In this document: positions 16,013 to 23,767 of the stretch, one piece after another
Numbering within the stretch: the first letter of the stretch is position 1
Layout of the letters: each line of letters starts with the position of its first letter
DNA from: Flavobacterium sp. CF136
GTDB taxonomy: Bacteria; Bacteroidota; Bacteroidia; Flavobacteriales; Flavobacteriaceae
Length of the DNA: 39,778 nucleotides
Direction of reading: 5' to 3'
Assembly: GCF_000282055.1 (NCBI RefSeq)
Contig: NZ_AKJZ01000055.1
Span: 1-39,778, forward strand
Made by a program: the position numbers and the translations under genes
The notes under the pieces: generated by a model
What the model saw: only the letters and a program-made list of their open reading frames with translations
What the model was told of the DNA's origin: nothing
Database searches by the model: none

Positions 16013-16050
16013 TCGGGATAATTTTGAAATAGAATTTCTTTAAATCCCGA
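16013..16050. repeat. Short inverted repeat after the four-TM protein gene
   Basis: TCGGGAT (16013-16019) pairs with ATCCCGA (16044-16050) just beyond the stop of the membrane protein gene. It may help to end that transcript, but there is no T-run, so it is a weak call. Confidence 0.35.
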
Positions 16051-16051
16051 A

Positions 16052-16714
16052 TTAGATTATTTGCGCAATAACCAGAATCATAATAATAATTTGTACTCCT
16101 ATAATAATCCAAAAGAAATTTCTGTTTGGTTTCGAAATGTTTTTTAGGCCTGTTATAATTTTGTTTTTAATAATATCTGGAATGCTTATATTTTCATCTT
16201 TAAAATCGACATCATCAAGGTTTACTTTTTTAAAACCGTAGATGATTATTCTTTTCAGCCATTTGTTATCGTTAGAATCCCTAATTTCCTGAATTAGTTT
16301 TAGTTTTAATATAGCGGTATCTGTTCCTTTTTTTAATATGTCGGGCTGATTCGATTTGATTTTCGTAAGGATTTTGTCAATAATGGGGAAAAGTAAAATT
16401 TCTCCTTTGTCTGATAATAACTTATTGATTGTTTTTGAAATTACATATTTATTTCCAAGAGAAAATAATAAAAATGGACCGACAAATATGCAGAGTAAAG
16501 TTAAACTATAACCAATTGGTCTCAGGGCAAATAATAAAAGCACAATGGCTGAACCTGTTGTATGCCCCATTCCTGTTCCTGATTGGTAAACAATAACAAA
16601 AAGGTTTATTACTCCTATAATGATAATTAAAAGCTGTCCGGGAATATTTATTTTTAAAAAACTAAATGAAGCGGTACCGAATAACTTTGTTGCGTATTTT
16701 AAGTTGTCAATCAT
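16052..16714 (-). CDS. Hypothetical integral membrane protein
   Basis: I do not recognise a family. The protein is 220 residues with probably four membrane segments: about 27-45 (GQLLIIIIGVINLFVIVY), a two-helix hydrophobic stretch about 55-90 (SAIVLLLFALRPIGYSLTLL then CIFVGPFLLFSLGN), and a C-terminal one about 200-220 (FFWIIIGVQIIIMILVIAQI). Between them is a soluble, charged loop of about 100 residues (KIKSNQPDILKKGTD, KFKDENIS-like). There is no catalytic motif. It is separated from the saccharopine-dehydrogenase-like gene by about 170 bases and from the thioesterase by 140, so it may be a single gene. Confidence 0.7.
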   Translation of the reverse strand: MIDNLKYATKLFGTASFSFLKINIPGQLLIIIIGVINLFVIVYQSGTGMGHTTGSAIVLLLFALRPIGYSLTLLCIFVGPFLLFSLGNKYVISKTINKLLSDKGEILLFPIIDKILTKIKSNQPDILKKGTDTAILKLKLIQEIRDSNDNKWLKRIIIYGFKKVNLDDVDFKDENISIPDIIKNKIITGLKNISKPNRNFFWIIIGVQIIIMILVIAQII

Positions 16715-16883
16715 TAAGGTGGGTTTTAGATGATATTGGTTTTGGTTGTTTTTAATATTTCAGCTTGGAAATTTGGAAATATTACTGTGTAAAAATATAG
16801 AAAAAATAGTACTAAAAGGCATGTTGCAAAAAAATAGTCTATAATAAATAAAACTGTTTTTTTTAGATGTAGTACCAATAAAT

Positions 16884-17912
16884 TTAATCTGGTTCAGATT
16901 CTTGCACAGTTGAGATTATAATATCATCGTCATTTAAGGATTGTAAAAAATCAACTGCATCAAATACCTCACCCATTGTAGTTACGCCGGTTTTCTTTAC
17001 TTTTTCCGAGACTATTCTATTTACGGCTTCTACAACCAGAGGAGCAGTAACAGCATATATATCCTGACCCTGAGCTGTAATTGTTCTTTTTGTATTGTCT
17101 TTTGTTGCTATGACTTCTACACAAAATTGTTGAGAAGATCTGTTTTTCTCGTCAATAGGTTTTGGCTCTGGAGTATCATTATTTCTAAGATCGGTTAGAG
17201 AGTTTTGACTAAGATAGGTATTAACAGTATTTACATTTAAATGACGGGAAATCGTAATGATTTCCGAAAGAGGTAAAGCTACAATTTCTTTAATTCCGAT
17301 CGGATTTTTGAAATCCCATTCTTTAGAAGGACTTGATTCAAGTTCTTGCAAACGATGGTCCTTGAAAGTTAATCTTTTATAATGATTTCGATCTCCGGTT
17401 AATCTTGTGCCTTTTGTGGGATGCCAGGAATCCAGTCCAATATAAACGTTTATTTCGTCAATCTGATTCCAGTCAGATGTTAATGATGTGCTTAATAAAT
17501 CGGCTAATCCTCCGTAGAATGCAGCAGCTGGAATTACCAGGATTTTATCACGCTCTGCCTGTTCAGAAAACTGTTCGAACACATCTAATACTGCTTTTTG
17601 TTCGGCACTCAGATCAATATAATGACTGCCTAATCGCAAGGCAGATTTAATTACAGGTTCTGCGGTATCTAAATAAGGTCCGGCACAGTTTATAATAATT
17701 TTTGAATCGAAAAAGGCATCATCTAATGCCTTGGAATCATTAATGTCTGCTGTTTTTATTTTTAAATCAGGATATTCTTCGTTTAAAGCCATTAATTTTT
17801 CCTGATCTCTTCCGGAAAGAATCAGATTTTTATATCCTTGTCTGTAAAGTTCAGATATAATAAATTTTCCGGTGTGTCCATAGGCGCCATAAATTGCAAT
17901 GCTGTTTTTCAT
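16884..17912 (-). CDS. Saccharopine-dehydrogenase-like NAD(P)-binding oxidoreductase
   Basis: 342 residues. The N-terminal Rossmann fold has YGAYGHTGKFIISEL (residues 8-22), GRDQEKL, and TADINDSKAL; this layout is that of the saccharopine dehydrogenase NADP-binding domain and of trans-acting enoyl reductases. INCAGPYLDTAEPVIKSA with SHYIDLSAEQ is the second family signature. The C-terminal part (about 130-342) has VIPAAAFYGGLADLLST, like saccharopine reductase relatives, and ends acidic. The lysine-biosynthesis partner genes are not here, so the substrate is unknown. Downstream and upstream neighbours are on the same strand but are 60 bases or more apart. Confidence 0.8.
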   Translation of the reverse strand: MKNSIAIYGAYGHTGKFIISELYRQGYKNLILSGRDQEKLMALNEEYPDLKIKTADINDSKALDDAFFDSKIIINCAGPYLDTAEPVIKSALRLGSHYIDLSAEQKAVLDVFEQFSEQAERDKILVIPAAAFYGGLADLLSTSLTSDWNQIDEINVYIGLDSWHPTKGTRLTGDRNHYKRLTFKDHRLQELESSPSKEWDFKNPIGIKEIVALPLSEIITISRHLNVNTVNTYLSQNSLTDLRNNDTPEPKPIDEKNRSSQQFCVEVIATKDNTKRTITAQGQDIYAVTAPLVVEAVNRIVSEKVKKTGVTTMGEVFDAVDFLQSLNDDDIIISTVQESEPD

Positions 17913-17972
17913 ATTATAATATAAATTTATTATTGTTTAAAAAGGCATATTTTTTAAAATTTCTATTCGGGG

Positions 17973-19460
17973 TTAGTTTTCAGTAAGTTGTTTTTCTAAA
18001 TTTTCAATTTCAGAAGGACCGCTCAGATTTTTTTTAGTAATATTTCCATCTCCGTCCGTTAAAAAATGCCAGGGAATTCCCATAGTTTGATTGCCATATA
18101 AAATTCGTAAATCAGCATCAAGTTTATCATTAGCTCTTATATGATATCCTTCTAAGTTGTAAAACTGAATCATATCCCGCCATTGATTCTCACGATTTTC
18201 CTTGTCTATGGAGATATAGATTATTGGAATTTTTTTGGACTTTAACACTTCATATAATTTGGAATTGTATTTAAATTCAGATTTGCAGGGACCACACCAG
18301 GTTGCCCAGATATCAATATAAAATTGTTTTCCATTTAATCCTTTTACAGCATCTTTTACCGAATTGGCTGCTGCAGAATTGTCTATAAATTTAATTTTTT
18401 CGTTAAGTGGCTCTTCTTTCTTTTTATGAAAGGAAATAATTGGTATGACAACAGGTTCCAGAAAATGAGTGTAACTACTAGAAGGATATTCTTTTTTAAA
18501 TTGTTCGAAAAGTGTAATCAATTCCTTTTCATAATTTTTATTGATGGCCTCACAATAAATATAAGCTGCAAAGTAGTATTCTAACTGAGGTTCAGGCAAA
18601 TATTTTTTTGCAATATTAATTTTGTGAGTATGAATCAGTCCCTGTTTATGAAACTCTGTGAGTGTTGCGATATCTATTGCTTCAACAATTAATTCTTTAT
18701 AGCGTAAATAATTTTCGACATAATAATAAAACCATGGAGAACTTAATAGTTCCCGATTGGTTACAGGATTTGATAGGAATATTGCTGCCCAGAGTTCTGT
18801 ATATTGCTCTTTTGTTAATGTGTTTTTATTTTGTGCCACATTTAAATAATTCATAAAAGCAATGCTTCCTTGCGTGCCTTTATAAAAATAATCCCTATCT
18901 GCCTGAACGAGATTATAAAAGTTTTTAGAAATGGTTTTGTCATTTAATAATTTTTTGAATCCTGATATTTCGATTTGGCTGTCTTGTTCTATTTTTTGCT
19001 TTATATCAGATATAACACTGTCCTTACTGTATTTTCTTGATTCGAGTTCAAAATGACCTCCAACAATCATACTTCTGTTTGGAATTTGATTATATAATTC
19101 CTGACCTTTTTCGTTTTTAGACACAACTTTAAATTTATTATCCGGAGTTTCAGGATTAATGTAAATGTTATAATTCATTCCAGGTTCTGCAACTATGGTT
19201 CCGTAAGATCTATAATTGGTTGAGAGTTCAATAAAGCAGGTTTTGTCAATATGAAGTTTTATTTGAAAATTACCTAATGAGTCTGGTTGAACCGAATTTG
19301 TAAATCCGAAATAATCAATTCCGTTTATAGGCAGAGTATATTCGATTGTTTCAGGAATTTTTCCTGTGATTTTTCCTGTGATTGTTATATCACCTTTTTT
19401 TTCCTGGCAGAATGCAAAGGTGGGAAGCAGTACTATTAAAATGAATTGAAATAGCTTCAT
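17973..19460 (-). CDS. TlpA-family thioredoxin-like disulfide reductase
   Basis: 495 residues. A signal peptide of about 18 residues (MKLFQFILIVLLPTFAF) directs it to the periplasm; it lacks a lipobox. The N-terminal domain (about 20-130, DITITGKITGKIPETIEY) resembles the beta-rich DUF4369-like domain often found on Bacteroidota TlpA proteins, followed by a helical linker. The C-terminal thioredoxin fold has WATWCGPCKSEF with Cys389/Cys392 and a cis-Pro in MGIPWHFLTDGDG. Proteins of this class reduce or exchange disulfides, for example in cytochrome c or surface-protein maturation; the client is not known. A candidate -7 box lies about 50 bases upstream of the ATG. Confidence 0.88.
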   Translation of the reverse strand: MKLFQFILIVLLPTFAFCQEKKGDITITGKITGKIPETIEYTLPINGIDYFGFTNSVQPDSLGNFQIKLHIDKTCFIELSTNYRSYGTIVAEPGMNYNIYINPETPDNKFKVVSKNEKGQELYNQIPNRSMIVGGHFELESRKYSKDSVISDIKQKIEQDSQIEISGFKKLLNDKTISKNFYNLVQADRDYFYKGTQGSIAFMNYLNVAQNKNTLTKEQYTELWAAIFLSNPVTNRELLSSPWFYYYVENYLRYKELIVEAIDIATLTEFHKQGLIHTHKINIAKKYLPEPQLEYYFAAYIYCEAINKNYEKELITLFEQFKKEYPSSSYTHFLEPVVIPIISFHKKKEEPLNEKIKFIDNSAAANSVKDAVKGLNGKQFYIDIWATWCGPCKSEFKYNSKLYEVLKSKKIPIIYISIDKENRENQWRDMIQFYNLEGYHIRANDKLDADLRILYGNQTMGIPWHFLTDGDGNITKKNLSGPSEIENLEKQLTEN

Positions 19461-19510
19461 TGTTCTTCTTTTAAAATAATGAATCAGTGAAAATCAAATT
19501 TTGATTATTT

Positions 19511-19518
19511 CAAATATA
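19511..19518 (-). promoter_or_regulatory. Candidate -7 box for the TlpA-like gene
   Basis: On the minus strand TATATTTG is a perfect TAnnTTTG box, about 50 bases upstream of ATG 19460. The -33 region is AT-rich without a clean TTTG, so the call rests on the -7 box alone. Confidence 0.4.
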
Positions 19519-19597
19519 TAGTATTTATATGATAAATTGAAGAATTAGGAATATGGTGTTTTTTGAAATTTAATATTTTTTAGGAAACCTAAAATCC

Positions 19598-19697
19598 TAA
19601 CCTGATAGAAGTGGCATCCTTTTGTGGCTGGGTTTGCCATAAAAGATCAGGACATGAGCGATAGCGAACTGACGAAGTGATCAGCCCCTGATAATGA
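19598..19697. repeat. Structured, repeat-like intergenic element upstream of dnaK
   Basis: The 412 bases between the TlpA-like gene and dnaK hold this element and the dnaK promoter; I see no gene in them. The element has a hairpin with arms 19616-19628 and 19636-19647 (ATCCTTTTGTGGC / GCCATAAAAGAT, minor mismatches), enclosed by CCTGAT (19601-19606) and ATCAGG (19646-19651). It continues with GATAGCG and a second TGATCAG/CTGAT region. The phrase GATAGAAGTGGCATCCTTTT is one that, to my knowledge, recurs in intergenic regions of many Flavobacterium genomes. Confidence 0.55.
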
Positions 19698-19787
19698 CAC
19701 ATAAAGCACTGGTATGCCATGTTTGTCATGTTTTAAAAATGTCATGTTGTCAGATGATTTTTATTGTGCCAACATGAAAACTGACAA
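19694..19787 (+). promoter_or_regulatory. Candidate upstream activator sites for dnaK
   Basis: An inverted pair TTGTCAG (19747-19753) and CTGACAA (19781-19787) lies about 20-60 bases upstream of the promoter. A direct repeat TGTCATGTT occurs at 19724-19732 and 19740-19748, and ATGACA is at 19694-19699. The clustering of TGTCA/TGACA half-sites resembles a binding region for an activator. Confidence 0.45.
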
Positions 19788-19807
19788 TTTACTTTGGTTT
19801 TTTATAT

Positions 19808-19823
19808 TGGCACAAAGATTGAC
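19808..19823 (+). promoter_or_regulatory. Sigma-54-like -24/-12 promoter of dnaK
   Basis: TGGCAC (19808-19813), five bases, then TTGAC (19819-19823) match the sigma-54 pattern TGGCAC-N5-TTGC except for one base in the -12 element (GA in place of GC). Spacing from the GG pair is the required ten bases. Predicted transcription start is near 19834, leaving a leader of about 39 bases before ATG 19873. I find no Bacteroidota TAnnTTTG box with a proper -33 in this leader. Confidence 0.5.
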
Positions 19824-19872
19824 TTATGCCACCTGAGTTATAAAATGTATATCAAAATTAAATATATAAAAA

Positions 19873-21756
19873 ATGGGTAAAATAATCGGAATTGACTTAG
19901 GTACGACGAACTCTTGTGTTTCTGTAATGGAAGGTAACGAAGCAGTTGTTATTCCTAACGCAGAAGGAAAAAGAACAACGCCATCTATCATCGCTTTTGT
20001 TGAAGGTGGAGAAATTAAAGTAGGTGATCCTGCAAAAAGACAAGCGGTAACGAATCCTACAAAAACGATTGCTTCTATTAAACGTTTTATGGGACACACT
20101 TTTGCTGAAACTACAGGTGAAGCAAAAAGAGTATCTTATAAAGTAGTAAAAGGCGACAACAATACACCACGTGTTGATATTGACGGTCGTTTATATACTG
20201 CTCAGGAATTGTCTGCAATGACACTTCAAAAAATGAAAAAAACTGCTGAAGACTATTTAGGTCAAACAGTAACTGAAGCAGTTATTACTGTTCCTGCTTA
20301 CTTTAACGATGCACAGCGTCAGGCTACTAAAGAAGCTGGTGAAATTGCTGGTCTTAAAGTTATGCGTATCATCAATGAGCCAACTGCTGCGGCACTTGCT
20401 TACGGATTGGATAAAAAAGGAACAGATCAAAAAATCGCTGTTTACGATTTAGGTGGTGGTACTTTTGATATTTCTGTTCTTGAATTAGGAGACGGTGTAT
20501 TTGAAGTATTATCTACAAATGGTGATACTCACTTAGGTGGAGATGATTTTGACCACGAAATTATTGACTGGTTAGCAAATGAATTCTTAACTGAAGAAGG
20601 TATTGATTTACGTCTTGACCCAATGTCATTGCAACGTTTGAAAGAAGCTGCAGAGAAAGCAAAAATTGAATTGTCTTCTTCTTCAGAAACTGAAATCAAC
20701 TTGCCATACGTTACAGCTACAGCTTCAGGACCAAAACACTTAGTTAAAAAATTATCAAGAGCTAAATTTGAGCAATTAACTGATTCATTAGTTAAACGTT
20801 CTATGGAGCCAGTTGCTAAAGCATTAAAAGATGCAGGTTTATCTACATCTGATATTGACGAAGTAATCCTTGTTGGAGGTTCTACAAGAATGCCAAGAAT
20901 TGCTGACGAAGTTGAAAAATTCTTTGGTAAAAAAGCATCTAAAGGAGTTAACCCTGATGAGGTTGTTGCTATTGGAGCTGCTATTCAAGGTGGAGTTTTA
21001 TCCGGAGATGTAAAAGATGTATTGTTACTTGACGTTACTCCTTTATCTTTAGGTATCGAAACTATGGGCGGTGTATTGACTAAATTAATTGAGTCTAACA
21101 CAACTATTCCAACTAAAAAATCACAAGTTTTCTCTACTGCTGCTGATTCTCAACCATCTGTTGAAATTCACGTATTGCAAGGTGAAAGAGCTATGGCGGT
21201 TGATAACAAAACTATCGGTCGTTTCCACTTAGATGGTATTCCACCAGCACCAAGAGGAGTTCCTCAAATCGAGGTTACTTTTGATATTGATGCTAATGGT
21301 ATCATCAAAGTTTCTGCAACTGATAAAGGAACTGGAAAATCTCACGATATTCGTATCGAAGCTTCTTCTGGATTAACAGCTGAAGAAATCGAAAAAATGA
21401 AAAAAGATGCTGAAGCTAATGCTGACGCTGATAAAATAGCTAAAGAAAGAGCTGAGAAATTAAACGAAGCTGACAGCATGATTTTTCAAACAGAAAGTCA
21501 ATTGAAAGAGTTAGGAAGCAAATTAGCTGATGACCACAAAGTTGCTGTAGAGTACGCTTTAACTGAATTGAGAATGGCTCACCAATCTCAAGACATTCCA
21601 GCTATTCAAACGGCTCTTGACAACATCAATGCAGCTTGGAAAACAGCTACAGAAGCTATGTATGCTCAAGGAGAACAAGGTCAACAAGCAGCTCCACAAC
21701 AAGAGCAGTCTCAAGGTGACAATGTTGAAGACGTTGAATTCGAAGAAGTAAAATAA
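19873..21756 (+). CDS. dnaK: Molecular chaperone DnaK (Hsp70)
   Basis: 627 residues, full length. DnaK is the cytoplasmic Hsp70 that binds unfolded peptides in an ATP-driven cycle with DnaJ and GrpE. The ATPase domain opens with GIDLGTTNSCVSVMEG (phosphate 1), followed by the connect region RIINEPTAAALAYGLDKK and DLGGGTFDISVLE (phosphate 2). The adenosine motif VGGSTRMPRI is near residue 335, and the linker DVLLLDVTPLSLGIETMGG leads to the substrate-binding domain. The C-terminus is the expected EDVEFEEVK. DnaJ and GrpE genes are not adjacent. Codon use is visibly more biased than in neighbours (more C/T-ending preferred codons), as is usual for highly expressed genes. The unusual leader is described separately. 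Confidence 0.98.
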   Translation: MGKIIGIDLGTTNSCVSVMEGNEAVVIPNAEGKRTTPSIIAFVEGGEIKVGDPAKRQAVTNPTKTIASIKRFMGHTFAETTGEAKRVSYKVVKGDNNTPRVDIDGRLYTAQELSAMTLQKMKKTAEDYLGQTVTEAVITVPAYFNDAQRQATKEAGEIAGLKVMRIINEPTAAALAYGLDKKGTDQKIAVYDLGGGTFDISVLELGDGVFEVLSTNGDTHLGGDDFDHEIIDWLANEFLTEEGIDLRLDPMSLQRLKEAAEKAKIELSSSSETEINLPYVTATASGPKHLVKKLSRAKFEQLTDSLVKRSMEPVAKALKDAGLSTSDIDEVILVGGSTRMPRIADEVEKFFGKKASKGVNPDEVVAIGAAIQGGVLSGDVKDVLLLDVTPLSLGIETMGGVLTKLIESNTTIPTKKSQVFSTAADSQPSVEIHVLQGERAMAVDNKTIGRFHLDGIPPAPRGVPQIEVTFDIDANGIIKVSATDKGTGKSHDIRIEASSGLTAEEIEKMKKDAEANADADKIAKERAEKLNEADSMIFQTESQLKELGSKLADDHKVAVEYALTELRMAHQSQDIPAIQTALDNINAAWKTATEAMYAQGEQGQQAAPQQEQSQGDNVEDVEFEEVK

Positions 21757-21775
21757 TTTTTACTTTGTGAAGTGA

Positions 21776-21795
21776 AGACGCACAGCAGTGCGTCT
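21776..21795. repeat. Perfect hairpin after dnaK
   Basis: AGACGCAC (21776-21783) and GTGCGTCT (21788-21795) form an 8-bp perfect stem closed by a four-base loop (AGCA). It is a short GC-rich repeat-type hairpin lying between the dnaK stop and the terminator, of a kind that is repeated in many Bacteroidota and cyanobacterial genomes. Confidence 0.6.
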
Positions 21796-21812
21796 CTACG
21801 ATATAATAATGA

Positions 21813-21846
21813 GAAAACCGGGTCAGAAATGACTCGGGTTTTTTTA
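21813..21846 (+). terminator. Rho-independent terminator of dnaK
   Basis: The arms AAAACCGGGTCA and TGACTCGGGTTTTTTT pair with one bulge around the loop GAAA and end in a run of T. It lies between dnaK and the convergent gene at 21873. Confidence 0.8.
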
Positions 21847-21872
21847 TAGATTTTTTATAAGGTTGATTTTTA

Positions 21873-22511
21873 TTATTCAGGTCTTACTATACTAACTTCT
21901 CCTAATAATTCAACATCATTTTTTTTCATTGCTATTGAAATATTCAATTTGTTTCGAATCTTAAATTCCAGATTTTTATAACCAATAGATGAGATTACTA
22001 AGATGTCTCCTTTTTTAGCTTCTATTGAAAATTCACCATTGAAATTAGTGTGATTTTGAGTTTTTGTTCCTTTAATAAATACATTTGCTCCTGGTAAAGG
22101 AATCTTATTTTCATCATATAAAATTCCTGTATATTTTTTAATATTATTATTAGAAGATTCTTGACTATTAAACTGTTTTTTATCAGTTTGTTCTATTCTT
22201 ATTTTGCCTTGGGCTCTTACAGTTTGGTTTCCTAATCCTAAAAAAGTGATTATTGTAGCGGCTACAATCATCCATAAGGTTTTTTTTTCTTTTGGAATTA
22301 TTATGTTTTTATTAAGTTGTGAAATATTTAAACGTCCACATAATTTTTCATTTTTATTAAAAGATAATAGAATTTCCCTGTTGGTAGCTTTTGTAAAATC
22401 AATAACATCTTTTTGGCAATTGCTACAAAATCTACCTTTTTCGGTTGGAGTCATTTCAAACCAATTTTGATGACAAGGCTCTGGAATTGAGATTTTTATT
22501 TTATGATTCAT
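21873..22511 (-). CDS. Membrane protein with N-terminal Cys/His motif and carboxypeptidase-like regulatory domain
   Basis: 212 residues from ATG 22511; a TTG further upstream would add 32 basic residues and is less likely. The N-terminal cytoplasmic part (about 1-65) has IPEPCHQNWFEMTP, KGRFCSNCQKDVIDFT and KLCGRLN: a C-H pair followed by C-x2-C, which looks able to bind a metal. A single membrane segment follows (LWMIVAATIITFLGLG, about 83-98). The C-terminal part (YTGILYDENKIPLPGANVFI, then GDILVISSIGYKN) is a CarboxypepD_reg-like beta domain, presumably periplasmic. The topology suggests a sensor or a partner of an envelope system, but no function is known. The next genes are divergent corA and convergent dnaK. 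Confidence 0.75.
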   Translation of the reverse strand: MNHKIKISIPEPCHQNWFEMTPTEKGRFCSNCQKDVIDFTKATNREILLSFNKNEKLCGRLNISQLNKNIIIPKEKKTLWMIVAATIITFLGLGNQTVRAQGKIRIEQTDKKQFNSQESSNNNIKKYTGILYDENKIPLPGANVFIKGTKTQNHTNFNGEFSIEAKKGDILVISSIGYKNLEFKIRNKLNISIAMKKNDVELLGEVSIVRPE

Positions 22512-22654
22512 TTTCAACTTAATTTTTAAATCAGATTGATTCTTATAAAAGTAATTATTATTTTGAATTATCTTAGGGTTTCTTCCCATCAAAATGATAA
22601 TTGTCATTTCCTGTTCAGAATCTTTTTTGTAATATTACTATATAAATCATTTTG

Positions 22655-23725
22655 ATGAGAAAGATAAAATACAAGGCAGGTCGCAAGCTGCAACATACTA
22701 CTTTAGAATATACAGGTATACATAAAGATCATCAATCTGAGATGCAGCTTTTTGTATACGACGATGCTGACGTGATTGAATATGACAGATTTAACATTCT
22801 GGCTTTAAATACCTGTATCGATTATACTAAAAATAACTGGCTTAATATTCACGGATTAAATGATATCAATTTAATTAAAACTATTGGAGAGCATTTTAAA
22901 GTAGATGACTTTCTTTTGGCAGATATTTTAAATACAACCAAGAGAACTAAATTACAGGAACAACATGATATTTTATTCTTTAATATAAAATCGCTTTTAC
23001 CCTCTGAATATTCAGATAATATTAGTGTTGAGCAAATTAGTTTTATTTTGAAAGATGGAATATTAATATCATTTCAGGAAAAAAGAAGCGATTTCTTTAC
23101 CCATATCCGGGAGCGCCTTCGTACACACGCAGGAATCGTAAGAACTAAAAAAGTTGACTACTTACTATATTTATTGCTGGATGCCGTAATGGAAAATTTC
23201 TACATTACGCTGGAAGATGAGGAAGACAAAGTTGAAGAATTAATTAACCTGACTAAAAAAGAGGCCAAACCGATTATTCTGGAAAAGATTGAAAATCATC
23301 GTGATAATTTAAACTTTTTAAAACGTTCGATTATTCCGCTTAGGGATTCATTATATTATTTGAAAACAATAAAAGATGATGACACCTATAACGGAATAGA
23401 AAAAGACACTTTTAATTTTTTCATAAGATTACATCAAAAAAGTCTGGAACTTTTAGATCAAATTGAATCGGATATGAGTTCATTGGAAAGTGCTTCTAAT
23501 TTCTATTTTTCGGAACAAAGCCGAAAAATGAACGAGATTATGAAAACACTGACGATTATTTCGGCCATTTTTATACCATTAACCTTTATTGTTGGAGTAT
23601 ACGGAATGAATTTCGAAAACATGCCGGAACTTAAATATGAATACGGATATCATAGCGTCATGATTGCGATGTTTTTCTTAGTAATCGCTTTGATTATTTA
23701 TTTCAAAAAGAGACGCTGGTTTTAA
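22655..23725 (+). CDS. corA: Magnesium/cobalt transporter CorA
   Basis: 356 residues from ATG 22655; a TTG one codon earlier is ignored. CorA forms a homopentameric inner-membrane channel for Mg2+ (and Co2+, Ni2+). The large N-terminal cytoplasmic domain (about 1-290) is acidic in its helices (LEDEEDKVEELINL). The C-terminus has two membrane helices: IISAIFIPLTFIVGVYGMNF, ending in the GMN signature near residue 319, and MIAMFFLVIALIIYF, with a short basic cytoplasmic tail KKRRWF. Pta begins 43 bases downstream on the same strand and may be co-transcribed. Confidence 0.96.
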   Translation: MRKIKYKAGRKLQHTTLEYTGIHKDHQSEMQLFVYDDADVIEYDRFNILALNTCIDYTKNNWLNIHGLNDINLIKTIGEHFKVDDFLLADILNTTKRTKLQEQHDILFFNIKSLLPSEYSDNISVEQISFILKDGILISFQEKRSDFFTHIRERLRTHAGIVRTKKVDYLLYLLLDAVMENFYITLEDEEDKVEELINLTKKEAKPIILEKIENHRDNLNFLKRSIIPLRDSLYYLKTIKDDDTYNGIEKDTFNFFIRLHQKSLELLDQIESDMSSLESASNFYFSEQSRKMNEIMKTLTIISAIFIPLTFIVGVYGMNFENMPELKYEYGYHSVMIAMFFLVIALIIYFKKRRWF

Positions 23726-23767
23726 CTTTGTTTCTCTATTAAAAATACGATTTCAAAATATATAATT

